A stretch of 64,000 bases of DNA from Arachis hypogaea (GCF_003086295.3 NC_092052.1:16336346-16400345), one strand, 5' to 3'; numbered from the stretch's first letter, positions 23,500-37,954 are shown. Numbers and translations: made by a program. The notes: a model not told the origin generated them from the sequence alone.

Positions 23500-26400
23500 C
23501 TTGCTCCACCTAATAGCTGTATTCAGACTGAGTCCACAAGTCCCCAACATTTATATAGCAACAATCATGACCGAGTCCACATACTCTTCTTGATCCACAT
23601 TATAGCTGTATTCAGACTGAGTCCAAGTCCCTCACATTTCTATAGCAGCATTCATGACCGAGTACACATACTCTTCTTGCTCTACATTATAGCTGTATTC
23701 AGACTGAGTCCACAAGTCCCCCATATTTCTATAGCAGCATTCATGACCGAGTCCACATACTCTTCTTGCTCCATATTATAGCTGTATTCAAACTGAGTCC
23801 ACAAGTCCCCCACGTTTCTATAGCAGCATTCAGGACCGAGTCCACATACTCTTGCTCCACATTATAGCTGTATTCAGACTGAGTCCAAGTCCCCCACATT
23901 TCTATAGCAGCATTCATGACCGAGTCCACATACTCTTCTTGCGCCACATTATAGCTGTATTCAGACTGAGTCCACAAGTCCCCCACGTTTCTATAACAGC
24001 ATTCATGACTGAGTCCACATACTCTTCTTGCTCCACATTATAGCTGTATTCAGACTGAATCCAAGTCCTCCACATTTCTATAGCATCATTCATGACCGAG
24101 CCCACATACTCTTCTTGCTCGATATTATAGCTGTATTCAGACTGAGTCCAAAAGTTCCCCACGTTTCTATAACAGCATTCATGACTGAGTTCACATACTC
24201 TTCTTGCTCCACATTATAGCTGTATTCAGACAGAGTCCAAGTCTCCGACATTTCTATAGCAGCATTCATGACCGAGTCCACATACTCTTCTTGCTCCATA
24301 TTATAGCTGTACTCAGACTGAGTCCACAAGTCTCCCACATTTCTATAGCAGCATTCATGACTGAGTCCACATACTCTTCTTGCTCCACATTATAGCTGTA
24401 TTCAGACTGAGTCCAAGTTCACCACATTTCTATAGTAGCATTCATGACCGTGTTCACATACTCTTCTTGCTCCACATTATAGCTGTATTCAGACTGAGTC
24501 CACAAGTCTCCCATATTTCTATAGCAGCATTCATGACCGAGTCCACATACTCTTCTTATTCCAAGTTATAGCTGTATTCAGACTAAGTCCAAGTCCCCCA
24601 CATTTCTATAGTAGCATTCATGACCGAGTCCACATACTCTTCTTGCTCCACATTATAGTTGTATTCAGACTGAGTCCACAAGTCCCCCACATTTATATAG
24701 CAGCATTCATGACCGAGTCCACACACTCTTCTTGTTCCACATTATAGCTGTATTCAAACTGAGTCCAAGTCCCCCACATTTCTATAGCAGCATTCAGGAC
24801 CGAGTCCACATACTCTTCTTGCTCCACATTATAGCTGTATTCAGACTGAGTCCACAAGTGCCCCACATTTCTATAGCAGCATTCAGGACCGAGTCCTCAT
24901 ACTCTTCTTGCTCCACATTATAGCTGTATTCAGACTGAGTCCAAGTCCCCCACATTTCTATAGCAGCATTCTTGACCAAGTTCACATACTCTTCTTGCTC
25001 CACATTATAGCTGTATTCAGACTGAGTCCACAAGTCTCCCATATTTCTATAGCAGCATTCATGACCGAGTTCACATACTCTTCTTGTTCCAAGTTATACT
25101 TGTATTCAGACTAAGTCCAAGTCCCCCACATTTCTATAGCAGCATTCATGACCGAGTCCGCATACTCTTCTTGCTCCACATTATAGCTGTATTTAGACTG
25201 AGTCCACAAGTCCCCCACATTTATATAGCAGCATTCATGACCGAGACCACACACTCTTCTTGCTCCACATTAAAGCTGTATTCAAACTGAGTCCAAGTCC
25301 CCCACATTTCTATAGCAGCATTCAGGACCGAGTCCACATACTCTTCTTGCTCCACATTATAGCTGTATTCAGACTGAGTCCACAAGTCCCCCACATTTCT
25401 ATTGCAGCATTCATGACTGAGTCCACATACTCTTCTTGCTCCACAATATAGCTGTATTCAGACTGAGTCTAAGTCTCACACATTTCTATAGCAGCATTCA
25501 AGACCGAGTCCACATACTCTTCTTGCTCCACATTATAGCTATATTCAGACGGAGTCCACAAGTCTCCCACATTTCTATAGCAGCATTCATGACCGAGTCC
25601 ACATACTCTTCTTGCTCCACATTATAGCTGTATTCAGACTGAGTCCACAAGTCACCCACATTTATATAGCAGCATTCATGACCGAGTCCACGTACTCTTC
25701 CTGGTCCACATTATAGCTGTATTCAGACTGAGTCCAAGTCCCCCATATTTCTATAGCAGCATTCATGACCGAGTCCACATACTCTTCTTGCTTCACATTA
25801 TAGCTGTATTCAGACTAAGTCCACAAGTCCCCCACATTTCTATAACAGCATTCATGACCGATTCCACATACTCTTCTTGCTCCACATTATAGCTATATTC
25901 AGACTGAGTCCAAATCCCCTACATTTCTATAGCAGCATTCATGATCGAGTCTACATACTCTTCTTGCTCCACATTATAGCTGTTATTCAGATTGAATCCA
26001 CAAGTCCCCGACATTTCTAAAGCAGCATTCATGAACGAGTCCACATACTCTTCTTGGTCCACATTATAGCTGTATTCAGATTGAGTCCACAAGTCCCTCC
26101 CATTTCTATAGCATCATTCAAGACCGAGTCTCCATACTCTTCTTGCTCCATGTTATAGCTGTATTCAGACTAAGTCCAAGTCCCCCACATTTCTATAGTA
26201 GCATTCATGACCGAGTCTACATACTCTTCTTCCTCCACATTATAGCTGTATTCAGACTGAGTCCACAAGTCCCCACATTTATATAGCAGTATTCATGACT
26301 GAGTCCACATACTCTTCTTGCTCAACATTTTAGTTGTATTCAGACTGAGTCCAAGTCTCCCACAGTTCTATAGCAGCATTCAGGACCGAGTCCACATACT

Positions 26401-26929
26401 CTTCTTGCTCCACATTATAGCTGTATTCAGACTGAGTCCACAAGTCCCCACATTTCTATAGCAGCATTCATGACCGAGTCCACATACTCTTCTTGTTCCA
26501 AGTTATAGCTGTATTCAGACTAAGTCTAAGTCCCCCACATTTCTATAGCAGCATTCATGACCGAGTCCGCATACTCTTCTTGCTCCACATTATAGCTGTA
26601 TTCAGACTGAGTCCACAAGTCCCCACATTTATATAGCAGTATTCATGACTGAGTCAACATACTCTTCTTGCTCCACATTATAGCTGTATTCAGACTGAGT
26701 CCAAGTCCCCCATATTTCTATAGTAGCATTCATGACCGAGTCCACACACTCTTCTTTCTCCACATTATAGCTATATTCAGACTGAGTCCACAAGTTCCCC
26801 ACATTTCTATATCAGCATTCATGACCGAGTCCACATACTCTTCTTGCTCCACGTTATAGCTGTATTCAGACTGAGTCCGAGTCCCCCACATTTCTATAGC
26901 AGCATTTATGACCGAGTCCACATACTATT
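23500..26929. repeat. 3,430-bp macro-repeat inside the array, copy A
   Basis: Rare monomer variants recur exactly 3,430 bp further on: the ATACTATTCTTGCTCCACC variant at about 23,500, the shortened ATACTCTTGCTCC at 23,848, and CTCCCATTTCTATAGCATC at about 26,100. 3,430 bp equals 39 monomers, an odd number. Sequence between markers is identical over long stretches. Confidence 0.85.
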
Positions 26930-29900
26930 CTTGCTCCACCTAATAGCTGTATTCAGACTGAGTCCACAAGTCCCCAACATTTATATAGCAGCAAACATGA
27001 CCGAGTCCACATACTCTTCTTGATCCACATTATAGCTGTATTCAGACTGAGTCCAAGTCCCCCACATTTCTATAGCAGCATTCATGACCGAGTCCACATA
27101 ATCTTCTTGCTCTACATTATAGTTGTATTCAGACTGAGTCCACAAGTCCCCCATATTTCTATAGCAGCATTCATGACCGAGTCCACATACTCTTCTTACT
27201 CCATATTATAGCTGTATTCAAACTGAGTCCACAAGTCCCCCACGTTTCTATAGCAGCATTCAGGACCGAGTCCACATACTCTTGCTCCACATTATAGCTG
27301 TATTCAGACTGAGTCCAAGTCCCCCACATTTCTATAGCAGCATTCATGACCGAGTCCACATACTCTTCTTGCGCCACATTATAGCTGTATTCAGACTGAG
27401 TCCACAAGTCCCCCACGTTTCTATAACAGCATTCATGACTGAGTCCACATACTCTTCTTGCTCCACATTATAGCTGTATTCAGACTGAATCCAAGTCCTC
27501 CACATTTCTATAGCATCATTCATGACCGAGCCCACATACTCTTCTTGCTCGATATTATAGCTGTATTCAGACTGAGTCCAAAAGTTCCCCACGTTTCTAT
27601 AACAGCATTCATGACTGAGTTCACATACTCTTCTTGCTCCACATTATAGCTGTATTCAGACAGAGTCCAAGTCTCCGACATTTCTATAGCAGCATTCATG
27701 ACCGAGTCCACATACTCTTCTTGCTCCATATTATAGCTGTACTCAGACTGAGTCCACAAGTCTCCCACATTTCTATAGCAGCATTCATGACTGAGTCCAC
27801 ATACTCTTCTTGCTCCACATTATAGCTGTATTCAGACTGAGTCCAAGTTCACCACATTTCTATAGTAGCATTCATGACCGAGTTCACATACTCTTCTTGC
27901 TCCACATTATAGCTGTATTCAGACTGAGTCCACAAGTCTCCCATATTTCTATAGCAGCATTCATGACCGAGTCCACATACTCTTCTTATTCCAAGTTATA
28001 GCTGTATTCAGACTAAGTCCAAGTCCCCCACATTTCTATAGTAGCATTCATGACCGAGTCCACATACTCTTCTTGCTCCACATTATAGTTGTATTCAGAC
28101 TGAGTCCACAAGTCCCCCACATTTATATAGCAGCATTCATGACCGAGTCCACACACTCTTCTTGTTCCACATTATAGCTGTATTCAAACTGAGTCCAAGT
28201 CCCCCACATTTCTATAGCAGCATTCAGGACCGAGTCCACATACTCTTCTTGCTCCACATTATAGCTGTATTCAGACTGAGTCCACAAGTGCCCCACATTT
28301 CTATAGCAGCATTCAGGACCGAGTCCTCATACTCTTCTTGCTCCACATTATAGCTGTATTCAGACTGAGTCCAAGTCCCCCACATTTCTATAGCAGCATT
28401 CTTGACCAAGTTCACATACTCTTCTTGCTCCACATTATAGCTGTATTCAGACTGAGTCCACAAGTCTCCCATATTTCTATAGCAGCATTCATGACCGAGT
28501 TCACATACTCTTCTTGTTCCAAGTTATACTTGTATTCAGACTAAGTCCAAGTCCCCCACATTTCTATAGCAGCATTCATGACCGAGTCCGCATACTCTTC
28601 TTGCTCCACATTATAGCTGTATTTAGACTGAGTCCACAAGTCCCCCACATTTATATAGCAGCATTCATGACCGAGACCACACACTCTTCTTGCTCCACAT
28701 TAAAGCTGTATTCAAACTGAGTCCAAGTCCCCCACATTTCTATAGCAGCATTCAGGACCGAGTCCACATACTCTTCTTGCTCCACATTATAGCTGTATTC
28801 AGACTGAGTCCACAAGTCCCCCACATTTCTATTGCAGCATTCATGACTGAGTCCACATACTCTTCTTGCTCCACAATATAGCTGTATTCAGACTGAGTCT
28901 AAGTCTCACACATTTCTATAGCAGCATTCAAGACCGAGTCCACATACTCTTCTTGCTCCACATTATAGCTATATTCAGACGGAGTCCACAAGTCTCCCAC
29001 ATTTCTATAGCAGCATTCATGACCGAGTCCACATACTCTTCTTGCTCCACATTATAGCTGTATTCAGACTGAGTCCACAAGTCACCCACATTTATATAGC
29101 AGCATTCATGACCGAGTCCACGTACTCTTCCTGGTCCACATTATAGCTGTATTCAGACTGAGTCCAAGTCCCCCATATTTCTATAGCAGCATTCATGACC
29201 GAGTCCACATACTCTTCTTGCTTCACATTATAGCTGTATTCAGACTAAGTCCACAAGTCCCCCACATTTCTATAACAGCATTCATGACCGATTCCACATA
29301 CTCTTCTTGCTCCACATTATAGCTATATTCAGACTGAGTCCAAATCCCCTACATTTCTATAGCAGCATTCATGATCGAGTCTACATACTCTTCTTGCTCC
29401 ACATTATAGCTGTTATTCAGATTGAATCCACAAGTCCCCGACATTTCTAAAGCAGCATTCATGAACGAGTCCACATACTCTTCTTGGTCCACATTATAGC
29501 TGTATTCAGATTGAGTCCACAAGTCCCTCCCATTTCTATAGCATCATTCAAGACCGAGTCCCCATACTCTTCTTGCTCCATGTTATAGCTGTATTCAGAC
29601 TAAGTCCAAGTCCCCCACATTTCTATAGTAGCATTCATGACCGAGTCTACATACTCTTCTTCCTCCACATTATAGCTGTATTCAGACTGAGTCCACAAGT
29701 CCCCACATTTATATAGCAGTATTCATGACTGAGTCCACATACTCTTCTTGCTCAACATTTTAGTTGTATTCAGACTGAGTCCAAGTCTCCCACAGTTCTA
29801 TAGCAGCATTCAGGACCGAGTCCACATACTCTTCTTGCTCCACATTATAGCTGTATTCAGACTGAGTCCACAAGTCCCCACATTTCTATAGCAGCATTCA

Positions 29901-30359
29901 TGACCGAGTCCACATACTCTTCTTGTTCCAAGTTATAGCTGTATTCAGACTAAGTCTAAGTCCCCCACATTTCTATACCAGCATTCATGACCGAGTCCGC
30001 ATACTCTTCTTGCTCCACATTATAGCTGTATTCAGACTGAGTCCACAAGTCCCCACATTTATATAGCAGTATTCATGACTGAGTCAACATACTCTTCTTG
30101 CTCCACATTATAGCTGTATTCAGACTGAGTCCAAGTCCCCCATATTTCTATAGTAGCATTCATGACCGAGTCCACACACTCTTCTTTCTCCACATTATAG
30201 CTATATTCAGACTGAGTCCACAAGTTCCCCACATTTCTATATCAGCATTCATGACCGAGTCCACATACTCTTCTTGCTCCATGTTATAGCTGTATTCAGA
30301 CTGAGTCCGAGTCCCCCACATTTCTATAGCAGCATTTATGACCGAGTCCACATACTATT
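26930..30359. repeat. 3,430-bp macro-repeat inside the array, copy B
   Basis: Nearly identical to copy A; for example the 23,741-26,900 and 27,171-30,330 stretches differ only at scattered single bases. A third copy begins at about 30,360 and, after the shortened variant at 30,708, jumps to sequence matching about 26,700, so it is internally deleted. Confidence 0.85.
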
Positions 30360-33300
30360 CTTGCTCCACCTAATAGCTGTATTCAGACTGAGTCCACAAG
30401 TCCCCAACATTTATATAGCAGCAAACATGACCGAGTCCACATACTCTTCTTGATCCACATTATAGCTGTATTCAGACTGAGTCCAAGTCCCCCACATTTC
30501 TATAGCAGCATTCATGACCGAGTCCACATAATCTTCTTGCTCTACATTATAGTTGTATTCAGACTGAGTCCACAAGTCCCCCATATTTCTATAGCAACAT
30601 TCATGACCGAGTCCACATACTCTTCTTGCTCCATATTATAGCTGTATTCATACTGAGTTCACAAGTCCCCCACGTTTCTATAGCAGCATTCAAGACCGAG
30701 TCCACATACTCTTGCTCCACATTATAGCTGTATTCAGACTGAGTCCAAGTCCCCCACATTTCTATAGCAGCATTCCTGACCGAGTCCACACACTCTTCTT
30801 GCTCCACATTATAGCTGTATTCAGACTGAGTCCAAGTCCCCCATATTTCTATAGTAGCATTCATGACCGAGTCCACATACTCTTCTTTCTCCACATTATA
30901 GCTATATTCAGACTGAGTCCACAAGTTCCCCACATTTCTATATCAGCATTCATGACCGAGTCCACATACTCTTCTTGCTCCACGTTATAGCTGTATTCAG
31001 ACTGAGTCCAAGTCCCCCACATTTCTATAGCAGCATTCATGACCGAGTCCACATACTATTCTTGCTCCACCTAATAGCTGTATTCAGACTGAGTCCACAA
31101 GTCCCCAACATTTATATAGCAGCAATCATGACCGAGTTCACATACTCCTCTTGATCCACATTATAGCTGTATTCAAACTGAGTCCAAGTCCCCCACATTT
31201 CTATAGCAGCATTCATGACCGAGTCCATATACTCTTCTTGCTCTACATTATAGCTGTATTCAGACTGAGTCCACAAGTCCCCCATATTTCTATGGCAGCA
31301 TTCATGACCGAGTCCACATACTCTTCTTGTTCCAAGTTATAGCTGTATTCAGACTAAGTCCAAGTCCGCCACATTTCTATAGCAGCATTCATGACCGAGC
31401 CCACATACTCTTCTTGCTCCACATTATAGTTGTATTCAGACTGAGTCCACAAGTCCCCCACATTTATATAGCAGCATTCATGACCGAGTCCACATACTCT
31501 TCTTGCTCCACATTATAGCTGTATTCAGACTGAGTCCAAGTCCCCCACATTTCTATAGCAGCATGCATGACCGAGTCCACATACTCTTCTTGCTCCACAT
31601 TATAGCTGTATTCAGACTGAGTCCACGAGTCCCCCACATTTCTATAGCAGCTTTCATGATCGAGTCCACATACTCTTCTTGCTCCACATTATAGCTGTAT
31701 TCAGACTGAGTCCACGAGTCCCCCACATTTATATAGCAGCATTCATGACCGATTCCACGTACTCTTCCTGCTCCACATTATAGCTGTATTCAGATTGAGT
31801 CCAAGTCCTCCACATTTCTATAGCAGCATTCATGACCGAGTCCACATACTCTTCTTGCTCCAAATTGTAGCTATATTCATACTGAGTCCACAAGTCCCCC
31901 ACATTTCTATAGCAGCATTCATGACCGAGTCCACATACTCTTCTTGATCCACATTATAGTTGTATTCAGACTGAGTCCAAGTCTCCCACAATTCTATAGC
32001 AGCATTCATGACCGAGTCCACATACTCTTCTTGCTCCACATTATAGCTGTATTCAGACTGAGTCCACGAGTCCCCCACATTTATATAGCAGCATTCATGA
32101 CCGAGTCCACGTACTCTTCCTGCTCCACATTATAGCTGTATTCAGACTGAGTCCAAGTCTCCCACATTTCTATAGCAGCAATCATGACCGAGTCCACATA
32201 CTTTTCTTGCTCCACATTATAGCTGTATTCAGACTGAGTCCACAAGTCCCCCACATTTCTATAATAGCATTCATGACCGAGTCCACATACTCTTCTTGCT
32301 CCATATTATAGCAATATTCAGAATGAGTCCACAAGTTCCCCACATTTCTATAGCAGCATTCATGACCGAGTCCACTTACTCTTCTTGCTCCACATTATAG
32401 CTACATTCAGACTGAGTCCAAGTCCCCCACATTTCTATAGCAGCATTCATGACCGAGTCCACATACTCTTCTAGCTCCATATTATAGCTATATTCAGACT
32501 GAGTCCACAAGTCCCCCACATTTCTATAGCAGCATTTATGACCGAGTCCACACACTCTTCTTCCTCCACATTATAGCTATATTTAGACTGAGTACAAGTC
32601 CCCTACATTTCTATAGCAGTATTCATGACCGAGTCCACATACTCTTCTTACTCCACATTATAGCTATATTCAGACTGAGTCCAAGTCCCCTACATTTCTA
32701 TAGCAGCATTCATGACCGAGTCTACATACTCTTCTTGCTCCACATTATAGCTGTTATTCAGACTGAGTCCACAAGTACCCCACATTTCTATAGCAGCATT
32801 CATGACCGAGTCCACATACTCTTCTTGCACCACATTATAGCTGTATTCAGACTGAGTCCACAAGTCCCCCACATTTATATAGCAGCATTCATGACCGAGT
32901 CCACGTACTCTTCCTGCTCCACATTATAGCTGTATTCATACTGAGTCCACAAGTCCCCCACATTTCTATAGCAGCATTCATGACCGTGTCCACTTACTCT
33001 TCTTGCTCCACATTATAGCTGTATTCAGACTGAATCCACAAGTCCCCCACATTTCTATAGCAGCATTCATGACCGAGTCCACATACTCTTCTTGCTCCAC
33101 ATTATAGTTGTATTCAGACTGAGTCCAAGTCTCCCACATTTCTATAGCAGCATTCATGACCGAGTCCACATACTCTTCTTGCTCCACATTATAGCTGTAT
33201 TCAGATTGAGTCCACCAGTCCCCCACATTTATATAGCAGCATTCATGACCGATTCCACGTACTCTTCCTGCTCCATATTATAGCTGTATTCAGACTGAGT

Positions 33301-36300
33301 CCAAGTCCCCCACATTTCTATAACAGCATTCATGACCGAGTCCACATACTCTTCTTGCTCCACATTATAGCTGTATTCAGACTGAGTCCACAAGTCCCCC
33401 ACATTTCTATAGTAGCATTCGTGACCGAGTCCACATACTCTTCTTGCTCCACATTATAGCTGTATTCAAACTGAGTCCAAGTCCCCCACATTTCTATAGC
33501 AGCATTCATGACCGAGTCCACATACTCTTCTTGCTCCATATTATAGCTATATTCAGACACAGTCCACAAGTCCCCCACATTTCTATAGCAGCATTCATGA
33601 CCGAGTCCACTTACTCTTCTTGCTCCACATTATAGCTGTATACAGACTGAGTCCAAGTCGCCCACATTTCTATAGCAGCATTCATGACCGAGTCTACATA
33701 CTCTTCTTGCTCCACATTATAGCTGTTATTCAGACTGAGTCCACAAGTCCCCCACATTTCTATAGCAGCATTCATGACCGAGTCCACATACTCTTCTTGC
33801 TCCACATTATAGCTGTATTCAGACTGAGTACAAGTCTCCCACATTTCTATAGCAGCATTCATGACCGAGTCCACATACTCTTCTTGCTCTACATTATAGC
33901 TGTATTCAGACTAAGTCCACAAGTCCCCCACCTTTCTATAGCAACATTCATGACCGAGTCCACATACTCTTCTTGCTCCACATTATAGCTGTATTCAGAC
34001 TGAGTCCAAGTCCAACACATTTCTATAGCAGCATTCATGACCGAGTCCACATACTCTTCTTGCTCCACATTATAGCTGTATTCAGACTAAGTCCATAAGT
34101 CCCCCACCTTTCTATAGCAACATTCATGACCGAGTCCACATACTCTTCTTGCTCCACATTATAGCTGTATTTAGACTGAGTCCAAGTCCCACACATTTCT
34201 ATAGCAGCATTCATGACCGAGTCCACATACTCTTCTTGCTCCATATTATAGCTATATTCAGACTGAGTCCACAAGTCCCCCACATTTCTACAGCAGCATT
34301 CATGACCGAGTCCACATACTCTTCTTGCTCCACATTATAACTGTATTCAGACTGAGTCCAAGTCCCCCACATTTCTATAGCAGCATTCATGACCGAGTCC
34401 ACATACTCTTCTTGCTCCACATTATAGCTGTATTCAGACTGAGTACACAAGTCACCCACATTTATATAGCAGCATTCATGACCGAGTCCACGTACTCTTC
34501 CTGGTCCACATTATAGCTGTATTCAGACTGAGTCCAAGTCCCCCATATTTCTATAGCAGCATTCATGACCGAGTCCACATACTCTTCTTGCTCCATATTA
34601 TAGCTATATTCATACTGAGTCCACAAGTCCCCCACATTTCTATAGCAGCATTCCTGACCGAGTCCACATACTCTTTTTGCTCCACATTATAGCTGTATTC
34701 AGACTGAGTCCAAGTCTCCCACTTTTCTATAGCAGCATTCATGACCGAGTCCACATCCTCTTCTTGCCTCACATTATAGCTGTATTCAGACTGAGTCCAC
34801 AAGTCCCCCACATTTATATAGCAGCATTCATGACCGAGTCCACGTACTCTTCCTGCTCCACATTATAGCTATATTCAGACTGAGTCCAAGTCCCCCACAT
34901 TTCTATAGCTGCATTCATGACAGAGTCCACATACTCTTCTTGCTCCATGTTATAGCTATATTCAGACTGAGTCCATAAGTCTCCCACATTTCTATAGCAG
35001 CATTCATGACCGAGTCCACTAACTCTTCTTGCTCCACATTATAATTGTATTCAGACTGAGTCCACAAGTCCCCCACATTTCTATAGCAGCATTCATGACC
35101 GACTCAACATACTCTTCTTGCTCCACATTATAGCTATATTCAGACTGAGTCCAAGTCCCCTACATTTCTATAGCAGCATTCATGACCGAGTCTACATACT
35201 CTTCTTGCTCCACATTATAGCTGTAATTCAGACTGAGTCCACAAGTCTCCCACATTTCTATAGCATCATTCATGACCGAGTCCACATACTCTTCTTGCTC
35301 CACATTATAGCTGTATTCAGACTGAGTCCAAGTCCCCCACATTTCTATAGCAGCATTCATGACCGAGTCCGCATACTCTTCTTGCTCCACATTATAGCCG
35401 TATTCAGACTGAGTCCAAGTCTCCCACTTTTCTATAGCAGCATTCATGACCGAGTCCACATACTCTTCTTGCCTCACATTATAGCTGTATTCAGACTGAG
35501 TCCACAAGTTCCCCACATTTATATAGCAGCATTCATGACCGAGTCAACGTACTCTTCCTGCTCCACATTATAGCTATATTCAGACTGAGTCCAAGTCCCC
35601 CACATTTCTATAGCAGCATTCATGACAGAGTCCACATACTCTTCTTGCTCCATATTATAGCTATATTCAGACTGAGTCCACAAGTCCCCCACATTTCTAT
35701 AGCAGCATTCATGACCGAGTCCACTTACTCTTCTTGCTCCATATTATAACTGTATTCAGACTGAGTCCACAAGTCCCCCACATTTCTATAGCAGCATTCA
35801 TGACCGAGTCAACATACTCTTCTTGCTCCACATTATAGCTATATTCAGTCTGAGTCCAAGTCCCCTACGTTTCTATAGCAGCATTCATGACCGAGTCTAC
35901 ATACTCTTCTTGCTCCACATTATAGCTGTCATTCAGACTGAGTCCACAAGTCTCCCACATTTCTATAGCATCATTCATGACCGAGCCCACATACTCTTCT
36001 TGCTCCACATTATAGCTGTATTCAGACTGAGTCCAAGTCCCCCACATTTCTATAGCAGCATTCATGACCGAGTCCACATACTCTTCTTGCTCCACATTAT
36101 AGTTGTATTCAGACTGAGTCCACAAGTCCCCCACATTTATATAGCAGCATTCATGACCGAGTCCACGTACTCTTCCTGCTCCACATTATAGCTGTATTCA
36201 GACTGAGTCCAAGTCCCCCACATTTCTATAGCAGCATTCGTGACCGAGTCCACATACTCTTCTTGCTCCACATTATAGCTGTATTCAGACTGAGTCCACA

Positions 36301-37419
36301 AGTCCCCCACATTTATATAGCAGCATTCATGACCGAGTCCACATACTCTTCTTGCTCCACATTATAGTTGTATTCAGACTGAGTCCAAGTCCCCCACATT
36401 TCTATAGCAGCATTCATGACCGAGTCCACATACTCTTCTTGCTCCACATTATAGCTGTATTCAGACTGAGTCCACGAGTCCCCCACATTTATATAGCAGC
36501 ATTCATGACCGAGTCCACGTACTCTTCCTGCTCCATATTATAGCTGTATTCAGATTGAGTCCAAGTCCCTCATATTTCTATAGCAGCATTAATGACCGAG
36601 TCCACATACTTTTCTTGCTCCACATTATAGCTGTATTCAGACTGAGTCCACAAGTCCCTTACATTTTTATAGTTGCATTCATGACCGAGTCCACATACTC
36701 TTCTTGCTCCACATTATAGCTGTATTCAGACTGAGTCCAAGTCCCCCACATTTCTATAGCAGCATTCATGACCGACTCCACATACTCTTCTTGCTCCATA
36801 TTATATCTATATTCAAACTGAGTCCACAAGTCCCCCACATTTCTATAGCAGCATTCATGGCCGAGTCCACATACTCCTCTTGCCTCACATTATAGCTGTA
36901 TTCAGACTGAGTCCACAAGTCTCCCACATTTATATAGCAGCATTCATGACCGAGTCCACGTACTCTTCCTGCTCCACATTATAGCTATATTCAGACTGAA
37001 TCCACAAGTCCCCTACATTTCTATAGCAGCATTCATGACCGAGTCCACATACTCTTCTTGCTCCACATTATAGCTGTATTCAGACTGAGTCCATGTCCCC
37101 CACATTTCTATAGCAGCATTCATGACCGAGTCCACATACTCTTCTTGCTCCACATTATAGTTGTATTCAGACTGAGTCCACAAGTCTCCCACATTTCTAT
37201 AGTAGCATTCATGACCGAGTCCACATACTCTTCTTGCTCCACATTATAGCTGTATTCAGACTGAGTCCAAGTCCCCCACATTTCTATAGCAGCATTCATG
37301 ACCGAGTCCACATACTCTTCTTGCTCCACATTATAGCTGTATTCAGACTGAGTCTACAAGACCCCCACATTTCTATAGCAGCATTCATGACTGAGTCCAC
37401 ATACTCTTCTAGAAGCCGA

Positions 37420-37673
37420 TTCCACCATGCCAACTTCCGGCACTTGAATTCTTCTAGAATGTTTTGGAAAATAGTGGAATCGAAGGATGAAGAAAAGGAG
37501 AGGGTTTCAATGAGAGAGATGTAGAAATGGAGGGAGTGGGAATAGCTAGGTTGAGAGTGAGCCCAGTGGAAGAAGCGCGTGGCGAGGAAGGGTTGGTTGG
37601 TGAGGGAGCGGAGGGTATGGGAGATGAAGTTGGGGGAGAGAGTCACTACAGGAAACACGGAGACTGAGTCCAC
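37420..37673 (-). pseudogene. PPR-like gene fragment, left palindrome arm
   Basis: The minus strand has an open frame without its own ATG. It contains SHTLRSLTN, FFHWAHSQPSYSHSLHFYIS and LIETLSFSSSFDS, which resemble the N-terminal part of plant pentatricopeptide-repeat proteins just before the first repeat. It is only about 75 codons and runs into satellite-derived EEYVDSV at both ends. A 42-bp direct repeat (ACTCTTCTAGAAGCCGATTC-like, at about 37,400 and 37,665) flanks it. The family assignment is by eye and tentative. Confidence 0.5.
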
Positions 37674-37739
37674 ATACTCTTAGAAGCTGATTCCACCATG
37701 CCAACTGTGGCAAAGCTCCTGAGCAAGGAGTTAACGGCG

Positions 37740-37954
37740 GCGGCAGTTAATTTAATCTTCTGGCACTTGAAACACGGAGGATAGCGGCAACAAATTGTTT
37801 GTGGTTTTTCTATTTGCTGCAATTTGCCAAGATAATTGTGCGATGAGGTTTTCGATATCGAGAAGGCCCCTCGTGACCATCTGCATCCTGAGTATGCGTA
37901 TGAGGAGACTTGTGTTTTTCTCTTGCGGAAGGAGAAGAAGAAGCAGTGATTTCG
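37740..37954 (+). other. Probable upstream exon of the RRP7-like pseudogene, left arm
   Basis: An open block reads CDEVFDIEKAPRDH then EYAYEET and LLRKEKKKQ. It ends at a plausible donor TTCG|GTAAGC; an acceptor GTTTTCAG|TTTCAA precedes the ATG at 38,361. A TGA follows KKKQ in frame, so it may be non-coding leader or part of a different gene. The mirror copy lies at about 42,640-42,860. I do not recognise the protein. Confidence 0.3.

Larger units (their letters stand above)
22259..37410. repeat. Tandem satellite array, 176-bp dimer (87 + 89 bp monomers), left array
   Basis: About 170 monomers stand head to tail. Two monomer forms alternate: one with GAGTCCAAGTCC at the junction (87 bp) and one with GAGTCCACAAGTCC (89 bp), giving a 176-bp repeat. 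Conserved core blocks include TATAGCAGCATTCATGACCG and CTCCACATTATAGCTG. Local exceptions include runs of consecutive 87-bp forms and a 90-bp form with an extra T (AGCTGTTATTCAG). On the minus strand the 87-bp unit reads as an open 29-codon block (core NVEQEEYVDSVMNAAIEMW). The 89-bp form breaks that frame, so the many 63-82-codon open frames are a by-product and are not annotated as genes. Confidence 0.95.

Noticed and set aside
22358..37249. Dozens of 60-150-codon open frames on both strands of the satellite array
   Set aside because: They recur every 176 bp, appear on both strands, and end at the 89-bp monomer. They follow from monomer length and not from coding selection.
22259..37410. 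CRISPR-like array of regular repeats
   Set aside because: There are no unique spacers; the whole unit is repeated, and the context is a plant nuclear genome.
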